DNA of 64,000 bases from Roseimaritima ulvae (lineage in GTDB: Bacteria > Planctomycetota > Planctomycetia > Pirellulales > Pirellulaceae): positions 1,674,001 to 1,738,000 of the forward strand of contig NZ_CP042914.1 of assembly GCF_008065135.1 (NCBI RefSeq). The letters run 5' to 3'. A program made the position numbers and the translations under genes. A model generated the notes under the pieces. It did no database searches. It worked only from the letters and a program-made list of their open reading frames with translations, and had not been told where the DNA came from. Positions 20,001-27,567 of this stretch are shown piece after piece (the first letter of the stretch is position 1; every line of letters starts with the position of its first letter).

Positions 20001-21245
20001 GTCGGCGCTGTCGAGCAATGCAATTTCGCCGAACAGCGACCAAGCATTTTCGACCATCCGATCGGCGGCGGCTCCTTTGGCTTCGGCCGCACGGGCCATC
20101 AGATACTCGGCGTGTCCTTTCATCACGACCGCGTTTTCCGCTTCGCGAGCCTCTTCCAGCGAGGGCATGAATTCGAAGGCTTCGATCGGCAGTCCGGCGG
20201 CCAACAACAACCGCATGGTGCGTTTGCGATGCGCCTCGGTTTCGGTGCCGAACCAAGTGGTGCCTTTGCGGAAGCGTTCGATCAAGGGACGCGTACTGGT
20301 TTTCTTCGCGGCGGCTTTCAGCAACCCTGCCAAGGCGTCGATCTGCCAGTCGGTCAGTTCCGCGGGAGCCGCTTCGGATAGCCCCAGCACATCCTCGGGG
20401 ATCAATTCGGAATCGGCATGGTTGGTGCCCGAGATCAACGCGGCGTACATGCCTTCGGCTTCGTTGCCGGCTCGCAGCACCAACAAAGCTTTGACGGCGT
20501 CCCATTCGGCGGCCATGGCATGGCGATGGAACCACTGCACGATTTCTTGGTCACTGGCGTCCTCGGCCGGCAGCGATTGAGATTCCATGCCGATCTGGCT
20601 GCGGGCTCCCAAAACCGCTTCCGGACGACGCACGAATTTGACCGTTCGCATCTGCCGCACCAGTTGACGGCGGCGACCATTGGCCGTGCCGCCCCCGTTG
20701 TCGTCTTGCAGCCAGGGACTCAGGTCTAGCCCCAGGTCTTTGTAGTACACGACCATGGCGCGGCGTTCGGTTTCAGGAAGCGTTTTTAATGTGTCCAAAA
20801 TCGCTTGCGTGTCCGCGTCGGGTTTGGGAGCGGCCGCTGGTTTGTTTGCCGCGGCAGCTTGTGCTGCAGCGGAGTTGTTCTGCGAAGCAGCCGAATCGGC
20901 TTGGGGTTGCGCCGCGGCGGATGGGGTGGCTTGGTCGGCGCGGAAGATCTGTACCGCAGCTGTACTCTGAGCCGTAGCCGAGGGGGCGTGTGTGAGCGTT
21001 AGGGCGGTCAGCATCGTGGCTACGGCGAGTGCGAGAGGGCGTGAGACCCAGGCTCTGGCGAGCGTAGTTAGGAGGGACGCAGCGACGGGGATGCCTGACC
21101 ACGCTCTGGCGAGCGTAGCTACGAAGGGCGTGGCGACGATTCGAGCGGGACGCGTGGAGTTCATGGGTTGGTTCGAACGGTTTGTCATGATTGGCAACGG
21201 TTGGGTTGTGTTCCAAGCTCTAGCGAGGGTCGCTACGTTCTTCAT
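17022..21245 (-). CDS. Large secreted helical-repeat protein with C-terminal membrane anchor, last gene of Bat-type operon
   Basis: An unrecognised protein of up to 1,407 residues. A signal-like hydrophobic segment (ALAVATMLTALTLTHAPSATA) lies at about 72-92. A long, mostly helical region with Ala/Leu/Glu-rich repeats follows, then a beta-rich part after about residue 940 (LHLTIDGSDRVGTEPFGAIL). A single transmembrane helix lies near residue 1,300 (WLSGGLAALLLGAFFVWG), with a short cytoplasmic tail. Position and topology suggest a BatD-like role, but I see no clear BatD signature. The N-terminus is odd: VATLARAW, VATLARAW and LTTLARAW are translated family-A repeats, so the start is uncertain. 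ATGs at 21245, 21188 and 21164 are all possible and none has a good Shine-Dalgarno sequence. The stop abuts the satellite array. Confidence 0.8.
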   Translation of the reverse strand: MKNVATLARAWNTTQPLPIMTNRSNQPMNSTRPARIVATPFVATLARAWSGIPVAASLLTTLARAWVSRPLALAVATMLTALTLTHAPSATAQSTAAVQIFRADQATPSAAAQPQADSAASQNNSAAAQAAAANKPAAAPKPDADTQAILDTLKTLPETERRAMVVYYKDLGLDLSPWLQDDNGGGTANGRRRQLVRQMRTVKFVRRPEAVLGARSQIGMESQSLPAEDASDQEIVQWFHRHAMAAEWDAVKALLVLRAGNEAEGMYAALISGTNHADSELIPEDVLGLSEAAPAELTDWQIDALAGLLKAAAKKTSTRPLIERFRKGTTWFGTETEAHRKRTMRLLLAAGLPIEAFEFMPSLEEAREAENAVVMKGHAEYLMARAAEAKGAAADRMVENAWSLFGEIALLDSADTTLRSECLSRAVDLLPRVPPGPGLAWLRSLFEHPSLAPAGLQAVALKALKLEDEKLPEAVRAQAILTMKEAVDTLLAQQHLQLDQLTIPLRMLTIGLLSRAENAIKEQANKNGVSEVAALLLRSMPDEAWRKQIEPSLVGRAYNAFIGVALIADETDLALELLAQGVERQPAMSTELATGFLDLWVDRMQARTREPVMNNNAWFYAFSRRSRPSTPITRGWQQRNLDRLAELLDVLDGIGIDGRKLPGVVTALSASYGPTQAYERDTIERILGPIDQIDASVAGQLASTMRQGLSGDWRSRKAQEDAGFERSESELRKIVESGYDLATALAESAVANSQDEQDAWQHAILRAALSFDRMQFRGEREQDAVAYHAARKLVFSAFEDAASRYREALADGRVRPDMQIYNVWFSLALGASDLGALTLEDLMTEGMENADQIDRIRDDILKMTPQHSNYHIGEFARGVMSGLSQTKPEVKPRLLQAAARVVGDHPAGAPIHRTLDLYNELVEDEIHLHLTIDGSDRVGTEPFGAILTLQHTASIDRSSGGFARYLMDSFSQFSGGQWQTINYQERLQKSIEKSFSGTVQLLGIGFFQPMNPAVPIRLEGQTGWQEKPMAYLVLQANDPSVDRLPAVQMDMHFNDASGPIVLPVLSNTVLIDAAADPAPRPLDDLVIEQTLDARPMLDQKDEQTVRLEIVARATGVLPQINHLFDNLADALPGYVLDEAQLVADPFDVSQTHRAQPEEEEDTSTNRNPYMAYSKTLPNLDPDSDGLFRLGTMRKWSLTYTPESSVTAAKPDRFVFPAVSDASTQTLASLTVPRKAPAEGEAAPSDAPEQAADAVNADDAASKDTPADSPISIKRFTYEDYDLVPVESQTLRFDSQGVPPLAWLSGGLAALLLGAFFVWGRLRASAAPSPVSAAAIQIPESLTPTGAALLLRRIEQTQARDWPSSERAELRADINALQRQHFADAEPQNGDAKPLRPTVERWTQRVGR
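21048..21237 (+). repeat. Dispersed hairpin repeat family A, three copies inside a 5' coding end
   Basis: Copies lie at 21048-21071 (CCAGGCTCTGGCGAGCGTAG, then TTAGG), 21099-21123 (the exact consensus) and 21213-21237 (CCAAGCTCTAGCGAGGGTCG, then CTACG). Read on minus they fall in the frame of the large secreted protein gene and encode (L/V)(A/T)TLARAW. The two inner copies bracket the region before the hydrophobic signal segment. Confidence 0.8.
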
Positions 21246-21284
21246 CTGTTCGGATTCAATTTCAGTTTTGGGTCGGGCGGTGCA

Positions 21285-22505
21285 TCACCATCCGATTCCC
21301 CGAGGTCCAGGGATGCCAGCGCCGGCCGCGGGCGGTCCGTCTTGCAAGGGGCCCCGGCCGGGTTGCTTCCCACCAGGTTTGTCCCCCGGCTGGCCATCGC
21401 CCGGACGGCGGGCCAACGGAGCGTTACGGGGCAGCGGTAACCCTTCCAGTTGGTCGGATACGCTTTGTTCCAAATTCAACACCTGCTCCAGATTCCGCTG
21501 CATGCGTTGGCTGCGGTCCAGGTCCGCTTCCGCAGCTTCCATGGGATCCGCAGCCGGCGGCGATGCCGCGTCGGACAGGCCTGCGTCCGATGAAGCGGCG
21601 GCAGCGGACGGCTCAACCGCCTGCGACTCTGCATCAGCCGACTCTGCCTCAGCCGGCTCTGTGTCGGGCGGCTCCTTGTCGTGCTGTGCCGTGTCGTGCT
21701 GTGCCGTGTCGCTGAACGCAGGAGCGTCGGCGGAAGGGGCGTTTTCGGGGGCGGACAGGTAGCGGTAGTGTTGGCGGGCGGCGTTGGCTACCGGTCGCCA
21801 GACTTCCGGCGGACGACCTTCTTCCCGCAGCAGACGGGCGCCAACGTACTGCGCGGCGGCCAGCTCTTCGCGGATCGCGTCGGTGGGCAATGCGTAGGCA
21901 TCGCGGTCGTCAAACGAGTGACTGCCGGCGGCGGAGGTCGGGTGAACGGCCGAGGCGGCGCGCTGATGGGCTTCGGCGACACGCAGGTCCAGCAGCGCTT
22001 GCAATTGTTCGATACCGTTGAAGACTTCGCCCGAGCGAACCATCGCGCGAGCTTCGGCCCAACGCAGCGATTCGAGCAGTCGTCGATCGGACTGGGGCAT
22101 CACCGCATCGCGGTTTTGTCGATTGGCAACCGTACTGACCTTCAACAAGGTTTCGATGGCTTGCTCATAGCGTTCGGCCGTCGCGTGCCACAGTTCGGAA
22201 GCGTCGGCGTAGGCGGAGTTTTGTTTCTCGGTGGCGGTCAAAACCGCTTTCGCCAGCGGGTGTTGCACCTGCGTTTGCCAGTCGACGTCCGCGGCAAAGG
22301 CCGCGCGGCGGGCGTCCAGTAAATGCAGCTGAGCTTCGTAGGCGGCGGCTTGGGCTTCGGAGGCGACGGCCGCGCGGGATTCCGCTTGGCGGATCATGGT
22401 GGCCGCTCGATCGCGCGCCAGCCAGATTTGCCCGGGACCGTAATGATAAGCCAGAGCGAATACCGGCAGCACCAGCCACAGCAACCAGAGTAGTGAACTG
22501 CGCAT
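21285..22505 (-). CDS. Membrane-anchored periplasmic coiled protein in Bat operon (BatC-like position)
   Basis: A 406-residue protein with one N-terminal transmembrane helix (SSLLWLLWLVLPVFALAY), then an Ala/Arg/Glu-rich helical region (about 30-200) that could be coiled coil or TPR-like. An acidic low-complexity part with short D-T-A-Q-H repeats follows, and a Pro/Gly-rich tail. Its ATG shares one base with the TGA of the upstream VWA gene (TGATG), so translation is coupled. In other bacteria a TPR protein (BatC) occupies this place in aerotolerance operons. Sequence identity with BatC is not evident by eye, so only the position supports that idea. Confidence 0.75.
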   Translation of the reverse strand: MRSSLLWLLWLVLPVFALAYHYGPGQIWLARDRAATMIRQAESRAAVASEAQAAAYEAQLHLLDARRAAFAADVDWQTQVQHPLAKAVLTATEKQNSAYADASELWHATAERYEQAIETLLKVSTVANRQNRDAVMPQSDRRLLESLRWAEARAMVRSGEVFNGIEQLQALLDLRVAEAHQRAASAVHPTSAAGSHSFDDRDAYALPTDAIREELAAAQYVGARLLREEGRPPEVWRPVANAARQHYRYLSAPENAPSADAPAFSDTAQHDTAQHDKEPPDTEPAEAESADAESQAVEPSAAAASSDAGLSDAASPPAADPMEAAEADLDRSQRMQRNLEQVLNLEQSVSDQLEGLPLPRNAPLARRPGDGQPGDKPGGKQPGRGPLQDGPPAAGAGIPGPRGIGW

Positions 22506-23515
22506 CAGGCAAGGTCTCCGGGGAGGGAATCAAGCCGCGGGGCGCCCCACAAACTCAGTGCGGGCAACAATAACGCCAACAGACCGGCGCCAAATACGAC
22601 GGCCAGCACGGCCGCGTCGCGCAAACCCACACCCTCGGCGACCCGGGGCTGAATAATCGACAACCGGTTCAGCAGGTCGCTGGGCAGGTGCCGGGTATTG
22701 GCGTCGATATAGGTGCCACGCAATTGACCAGCCAGGGTTCGCAGCGAGTCGGCGTCTTGGCGCGATGCGTGACCTGCGATGGTGGTCGCTTGTCCGGTTT
22801 GCCCCAGTCCGATCACCAGCGTATCGCTGATGGCTTTGGGGATCGCGCGGATCGGAGTGGTGTCGGTGCTGTCGCCATCGCTGACGACCAACAGCAATGC
22901 TGAACCATCGGGCCAGCGTCGTGCGTATTCGATTGCATCGGAGATGCTGGATGAAAGTTGCGTGGGGCCGGGTTCAAAGGCGCTAAACACGGGCAAGCCG
23001 TCGAACAGATTTTGCACGACCGCCTTGTCAAAGGTTTCTTCGACGATCGGCACGGCTTTGGTATACACACCAAACACGGTGATCCGCGTGTTCTCGGCGT
23101 CCAAACGGTCCAATACGGCTTGGATCACTTCCCCGCCGCGAACCATGCGTTGTTGGTACTTGCCGGATTCGTCACGCCGCGGACCGGCGTCTTCCAAAAA
23201 CATGCTAGGGGACGCGTCCAAGCAGACGAGCACGTGCTTGGAAGCTTCCGGAGCCGGTTCGACTTCGGCCACTTGCGGCGGTTCGGTCAACAGAATGGTC
23301 AGGCCCCAAGCCAGCATGCCCATCGTGGCCACACGAACAGCTGGTACGCAGCGAGCCCAAACGGCCGGGCGACCGCTGGGACCAAAGGCCAACTTGGCAA
23401 CCCGCTGGGTGCGTCGCCATTGCCACCATTCGGCCAATGCCACAACGGCCATGCAGGCGATCGCTACCAGGTTAGCTGTTAACAGAGGGCTGCTTACCAC
23501 GGCGTATACCTCCAC
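22505..23515 (-). CDS. BatB-like von Willebrand factor A domain membrane protein
   Basis: 336 residues. Two N-terminal membrane helices (about 12-30 and 58-78) precede a VWA domain with an intact metal-ion-dependent adhesion site, DASPS at 100-104. A later SDGDS follows (LLLVVSDGDSTDTTP), and a C-terminal membrane helix lies at about 300-325. This is the layout of BatB proteins. The start overlaps the end of the upstream BatA-like gene by 22 bases. VWA pairs of this kind are thought to act with the MoxR ATPase and DUF58 protein of the same operon in envelope stress or protein maturation. Confidence 0.9.
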   Translation of the reverse strand: MEVYAVVSSPLLTANLVAIACMAVVALAEWWQWRRTQRVAKLAFGPSGRPAVWARCVPAVRVATMGMLAWGLTILLTEPPQVAEVEPAPEASKHVLVCLDASPSMFLEDAGPRRDESGKYQQRMVRGGEVIQAVLDRLDAENTRITVFGVYTKAVPIVEETFDKAVVQNLFDGLPVFSAFEPGPTQLSSSISDAIEYARRWPDGSALLLVVSDGDSTDTTPIRAIPKAISDTLVIGLGQTGQATTIAGHASRQDADSLRTLAGQLRGTYIDANTRHLPSDLLNRLSIIQPRVAEGVGLRDAAVLAVVFGAGLLALLLPALSLWGAPRLDSLPGDLA

Positions 23516-24543
23516 TTCAGCAGGCTCAACGCGTACAGCAGCAAGGCGACCGCCCCGATCGTCACGAAGGGTTCGAAGTAATCGACCGGCAGCGATGCGT
23601 TGGCGACAAAACGTGCCGGCTGCATCTGGTCGATATGATTAAAAATCAAGCGTAGGCCATCGGAATTGGTGGCTAAGAATGCGTCGCCGCCGGTGGCGCG
23701 AGCGATGCTGGAGACCGCTGGCGGGATCGTGTCGCTGCCAATGTGGATGTGGTACATGGTGATGCCGGCATCGTTCAGTTGTCCCGAGATGCGGTCGATC
23801 TGGTCTTGCCCGTTTAGATCTCCGCTGGCCCCGTCGGACACTAGAATCAACAGCCGGTCGGTGGACGGCGGCGACGACAAACCACCACCTGCAGCGGAGC
23901 CCTGCAAGGAGGCGGAGCGAAACAGTTGTTCGGCGGCTCGCTGCTGTCGCCACTGGTCGACCGACTGTGGACCGGTGTCGGTGCCATCGAGCCGTGCGGC
24001 TTCACGCTGCATATTGTCGGCGCAGTAGCTGAGCGCCGATCCGATCATGGTGCCGCCCATCCCGCTGGGTTGATTGCGGGGATTGGCAAACACCAGGGCG
24101 TTGCGGAGGACTTGCAGGTCTTTGGTCAGGGGCACCCAACGCAGCGGCCAGGACCCAAACAGAGTCAATCCGATGGCATCGCCTTCGCGTGCGTAGGTGA
24201 ACGATTCGATGGCCGCCGCCGCGCTTTCGTAGCGGTTCTGGTCGCCCATCCCCACGCCCATGCTGCCCGATACGTCCATGCAGACGGTGATGTGAGTGGC
24301 CACGCGATCCTGTTCCGGAACTCGCAGCACCTGGGGCCGGGCGATCAACACCACGGCTACCGCCAGTATCACCGCCGGCAGCAACTCCACGCCGCGCAGC
24401 AAACCCGCCAACCATGGACGCGAGGCGTGGCTCTGGTGGTCAAAGGGCATTCGCAACCCCGCGCCGCGCCGCCGCACCGACCACAGGCCCAGTGCCAATG
24501 GGAACACCAATAGCAACAACCACTGGGGATGAACAAACGTCAT
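23494..24543 (-). CDS. BatA-like von Willebrand factor A domain membrane protein
   Basis: 349 residues from the ATG at 24543, which overlaps the upstream stop as ATGA; the longer open frame upstream is rejected. It has two membrane helices at about 6-22 and 52-69, a VWA domain with the motif DVSGSM at 90-95, the second metal-site region LLILVSDGASGDLNG, and a C-terminal helix near 325-345 (FVTIGAVALLLYALSLL). The family (BatA/aerotolerance) binds a divalent metal through the DxSxS motif and is thought to mediate protein contacts in the periplasmic face of the Bat complex. A paralogous VWA gene follows immediately. Confidence 0.92.
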   Translation of the reverse strand: MTFVHPQWLLLLVFPLALGLWSVRRRGAGLRMPFDHQSHASRPWLAGLLRGVELLPAVILAVAVVLIARPQVLRVPEQDRVATHITVCMDVSGSMGVGMGDQNRYESAAAAIESFTYAREGDAIGLTLFGSWPLRWVPLTKDLQVLRNALVFANPRNQPSGMGGTMIGSALSYCADNMQREAARLDGTDTGPQSVDQWRQQRAAEQLFRSASLQGSAAGGGLSSPPSTDRLLILVSDGASGDLNGQDQIDRISGQLNDAGITMYHIHIGSDTIPPAVSSIARATGGDAFLATNSDGLRLIFNHIDQMQPARFVANASLPVDYFEPFVTIGAVALLLYALSLLKWRYTPW

Positions 24544-25490
24544 GCCGTGCCTCCTACCGTCGCCTTGGAGGTTTGCAGGGCCGATTCCGCTTCGATGCTG
24601 GCTTGTTCGGCGTGGTAGGGAGCCAGCAGAGCATCCATGGTGGTCGGGCTGAGCGACGCTTGCGGGGGACCGTCGGCGTGAATCCAGGCTTCCAATGATC
24701 GCAACAGGCCACCGGCTTCGTGATGTCGACGCAGCACCGGCAACGCTTCGGCCAACGAATCGGGCAAGCCCAGGCGACGCTGCCAAAACACGTACAACAG
24801 GATTTCTAAACGACTCTGTTCTTCCACCGTCAGCTGTCCCTGGCTGGCCCTTTGGACCAGCGGACGCAGGCGATCGGACAAAGTGGGCGGCGGGGCGGTT
24901 GCGGCGGCCGGTTGCGGTTTACGGGACCGCAGGCGGACGAAGCCCCACACGATCGGCACCGCGGCCCATAAGCAGGCGAACCCAATTAAGGCCGCACGAT
25001 AACCGCCCTGAGCTCGCAGCAGTGGATCGTCGATCTCGTACAAACTGGTGCCGTGACCCGGGGGCAGATCCGAGACCACGCGGACCGGCATCGGCGGCAA
25101 AGCTTGATCGCTGGTCAGCGGCGAGCCGTCTTTCTGCACGACCCACTGCGACAAGTCGTACTGGCCGGCGACGGTTCCGAAGAACCACAGCGTGTATCGG
25201 TGTGCCGCGTTGTCTTGAGCAGGTCCGGTGCGTTCCAGCCGAACCAGCACGGCGGCATCGGTGGATTGATCCGGTAGGGCGCGGAGCGAATCGCTGGGGT
25301 GGGTGAAGGTTAACTGAGCCGTCAGACCGCGTTTGACGGTCAGCAACACGGGGGCTTGATCCGCCGTGGCGGCCGAAACCGGCAGGGCGATGCAGGCCAG
25401 CAGCAGCGCGATGGCAGCAGCGGTTCGTAACGGCGATGCGATTGAGCGGCACGGGCCGGGGACCCATGCTACATGTTTGGCAAGCTTCAT
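24540..25490 (-). CDS. Signal-peptide and single-helix membrane protein of Bat operon (DUF4381/BatD-like)
   Basis: 316 residues: a signal peptide (hydrophobic core AAAIALLLACIALPVSAA), a periplasmic beta-rich domain (about 45-165), a membrane helix (about 170-190, FACLWAAVPIVWGFVRL) and a cytoplasmic helical tail. This architecture, placed between DUF58 and BatA genes, fits the DUF4381 or BatD-type partner of such operons, but no decisive motif is visible. The ATG at 25490 overlaps the DUF58 stop (ATGA) and the stop overlaps the BatA start (ATGA), so it lies within a tightly coupled set. Its first codons contain a copy of dispersed repeat family C, giving HVAWVPGPC in the n-region of the signal peptide. 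Confidence 0.8.
   Translation of the reverse strand: MKLAKHVAWVPGPCRSIASPLRTAAAIALLLACIALPVSAATADQAPVLLTVKRGLTAQLTFTHPSDSLRALPDQSTDAAVLVRLERTGPAQDNAAHRYTLWFFGTVAGQYDLSQWVVQKDGSPLTSDQALPPMPVRVVSDLPPGHGTSLYEIDDPLLRAQGGYRAALIGFACLWAAVPIVWGFVRLRSRKPQPAAATAPPPTLSDRLRPLVQRASQGQLTVEEQSRLEILLYVFWQRRLGLPDSLAEALPVLRRHHEAGGLLRSLEAWIHADGPPQASLSPTTMDALLAPYHAEQASIEAESALQTSKATVGGTA
25449..25472 (-). repeat. Dispersed repeat family C copy within a signal-peptide coding region
   Basis: Read on minus this is GTAGCATGGGTCCCCGGCCC followed by GTGC. It matches 22 of 24 bases of the left arm of the inverted repeat at 29530-29553. It lies at codons 7-14 of the 24540-25490 gene, entirely inside the translated frame. 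Confidence 0.7.
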
Positions 25491-26377
25491 CGCTGGCCTC
25501 GCATCCGCACTGCGCGGGTTAGCAGGAATTGTCGCAGGGGAGACAACAGCGGGCCGTTGGTGACCAGTTTCAGATAGCTGACATCGGCGCCGGCCAGGTC
25601 ACGCGCCAGAGTACAGGTTTCCCGCCATCGTTGTTGTCCGCCGGCCAGAAACGCCTGCCCGCTTTCGGCTTCGCTGCCGCGGAAATAACCCGCTCGCAGG
25701 GCCCCGGTTTCCGCTGGGTCCTGGAGGTGCAGCACGACCACATCGTGTTGGTGTCCCAAGCGGCGGAGCACGCCCAATGCTTCTGGATCATGCAAGTCGC
25801 TGAACACGAACAGCAAGCTGCGGCGGGTCAATCGCGCCGACAGCGCCGTCAGTCGTTCGCCCAGTTCGGTTTCTTCATCGACGTCGTGGGCACGCAGCGG
25901 TTCCAGGTCGCGCCACAGGTCGTCGGGCGAAAGGCTGGGATTGCCATCGGAACGCGAGTGTTGGTGACGGGTTCCCGCGCTCAACACACTGACCGGGCTC
26001 AATCGACGCAAGCCGACCAGCCCGATCGCGGCGGCGGCCCAGACGGCCAGCCCGTGTTTGCTGAGCGACGTCGACGAGACGCTCATCGAAGCCGAGGTGT
26101 CGACGATCAGGTACATCGCCACGCGTTTGAGCGTTTCGTGTTGCTTGACGTAAGCCACCGGCATCCGAGCGCTCAGCTTCCAGTCGATTTGACGGACCGG
26201 ATCGCCGGGTTCGTAGGGACGCGATTGAGCGTATTCCAAGCCTGAGCCAACAAACAGCGAATCGTCGGTTCCAAAGGCGATGTCGTCGGCGATGCGGCGG
26301 ACCACGAGCTCGAAGTTTGCCCGCGACAGGATGTCAGGGCGAGGCAGCGTTTCGGCGGGATGCGTGGCGTGGTTCAT
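25487..26377 (-). CDS. DUF58 domain protein of MoxR/Bat operon
   Basis: 296 residues with the DUF58 signature: YAQSRPYEPGDPVRQIDWK, then SARM and a VWA-like core (YLIVDTSASMSVSS). It is probably a cytoplasmic protein working with the MoxR ATPase encoded just upstream (start 38 bases after its stop). MoxR-DUF58 pairs are linked to chaperone-like assembly of VWA proteins; direct activity is not established. The stop overlaps the next start by 4 bases (ATGA). Confidence 0.93.
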   Translation of the reverse strand: MNHATHPAETLPRPDILSRANFELVVRRIADDIAFGTDDSLFVGSGLEYAQSRPYEPGDPVRQIDWKLSARMPVAYVKQHETLKRVAMYLIVDTSASMSVSSTSLSKHGLAVWAAAAIGLVGLRRLSPVSVLSAGTRHQHSRSDGNPSLSPDDLWRDLEPLRAHDVDEETELGERLTALSARLTRRSLLFVFSDLHDPEALGVLRRLGHQHDVVVLHLQDPAETGALRAGYFRGSEAESGQAFLAGGQQRWRETCTLARDLAGADVSYLKLVTNGPLLSPLRQFLLTRAVRMRGQR

Positions 26378-26414
26378 GCGTTCTTACAGATCGGCTTTGC
26401 TAAACAACTTCAAC

Positions 26415-27440
26415 CTACAGCATTTCGTTCAGCAAACGTTCCAGCATGACTTCAGGAGTCAGCCCGTCGGCCAGCGCCTCGTAGCTCAACCGCACGCGGT
26501 GCAAGATGACGTCTTCGGCCAGCGTGAACAGATCTTCGGGCACCACGTAATCACGACCGTAGATAAATGCTCGAGCGCGAGCGGCCTGCACGAGACTCAG
26601 CACCGCACGCGGACTGCATCCCAGCACCAAGTCCTGATGTCCTCGCGTGGCGTTGACCAATTTCACGCAGTCGTGGATGAAGACTTCGCTGACGTGTACG
26701 GCTTGGACCTGCGTCATGGCTTCGGTCAGGTCTTTGACGCTCAGCTTGTGTTCGTCTTCGATGGCATCAAACATCGATTGTGGCACGGCTCCATCGCCCT
26801 GCCGCTGCAGTTTCAGCTTCAACGCCCGCCGCACCACTTCCGTCTCTTCCACCGGTGTGGGGTAACGCAGGCGGTGGCACATCATGAACCGGTCCAGCTG
26901 GGCTTCGGGCAATTCAAACGTGCCCGCTTGCTCGACCGGGTTCTGGGTGGCGATCACCAGGAACGGCGCGGGCAGCGTGTGGGTCTCGTCGCCGATGGAA
27001 ACTTTGCGTTCCTGCATCGCTTCCAAAAGTGCCGATTGCACTTTGGGTGAAGCGCGGTTGATTTCGTCGGCCAGCAACAGATTGGTAAACACCGGGCCTT
27101 TGTGAATATGAAACTGGCTGGTTTTTTGATCCAGGATTTCCGAGCCCAGGATGTCCGAGGGCAGCAGGTCGATCGTGAACTGCACGCGTTTGAACTGTAG
27201 GTCGATGGCTTTGCCTACCGATTGCACCAGCAGCGTTTTGGCGATCCCCGGTACGCCTTCGAGCAGCAGGTGGCCGCCGGTCAATAGCGCGATCAGCACC
27301 CGTTCAACGACTTCGGTTTGGCCGACGACGGTTTGGCCAACCTGTTCGATAACCGATTTGGCAAACGCGGCGGACGGGGGAAAACCTTCGGCGGACAGAG
27401 CGTCCGAGGCAGATGAAGGGGTAACAGCAGTTTCGGTCAT
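26415..27440 (-). CDS. moxR: MoxR-family AAA+ ATPase
   Basis: About 341 residues from the ATG at 27440; a longer version from 27509 is also open and neither start has a clear Shine-Dalgarno sequence. It has Walker A GVPGIAKT at 62-69, Walker B LLLADEIN at 121-128 and the MoxR-typical NRASPKVQSALLEAMQE, followed by sensor 1 VIATQNP and a C-terminal lid (GCSPRAVLSLVQAARARA). Members act as chaperone-like ATPases for metal insertion or protein assembly. It heads the operon that continues with DUF58, the DUF4381-like protein, BatA, BatB and two exported proteins. Confidence 0.95.
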   Translation of the reverse strand: MTETAVTPSSASDALSAEGFPPSAAFAKSVIEQVGQTVVGQTEVVERVLIALLTGGHLLLEGVPGIAKTLLVQSVGKAIDLQFKRVQFTIDLLPSDILGSEILDQKTSQFHIHKGPVFTNLLLADEINRASPKVQSALLEAMQERKVSIGDETHTLPAPFLVIATQNPVEQAGTFELPEAQLDRFMMCHRLRYPTPVEETEVVRRALKLKLQRQGDGAVPQSMFDAIEDEHKLSVKDLTEAMTQVQAVHVSEVFIHDCVKLVNATRGHQDLVLGCSPRAVLSLVQAARARAFIYGRDYVVPEDLFTLAEDVILHRVRLSYEALADGLTPEVMLERLLNEML

Positions 27441-27567
27441 GACGCCGTCGTGGAGGGGTATGAAGGGAAGCTGCGGTGGTGACCGCGGAGCCATAAGGAA
27501 CGGGTTCATTTTAGTTGCTGCACGGCGTGCCGATGCGGATAATCCTTTCCCGCCAGCGGTTATTCCG

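Noticed and set aside
24544-24786. Upstream extension of the BatA-like gene
   Set aside because: The extension is antisense-like, low-quality sequence; the ATG at 24543 overlaps the upstream stop and opens directly on the first membrane helix.
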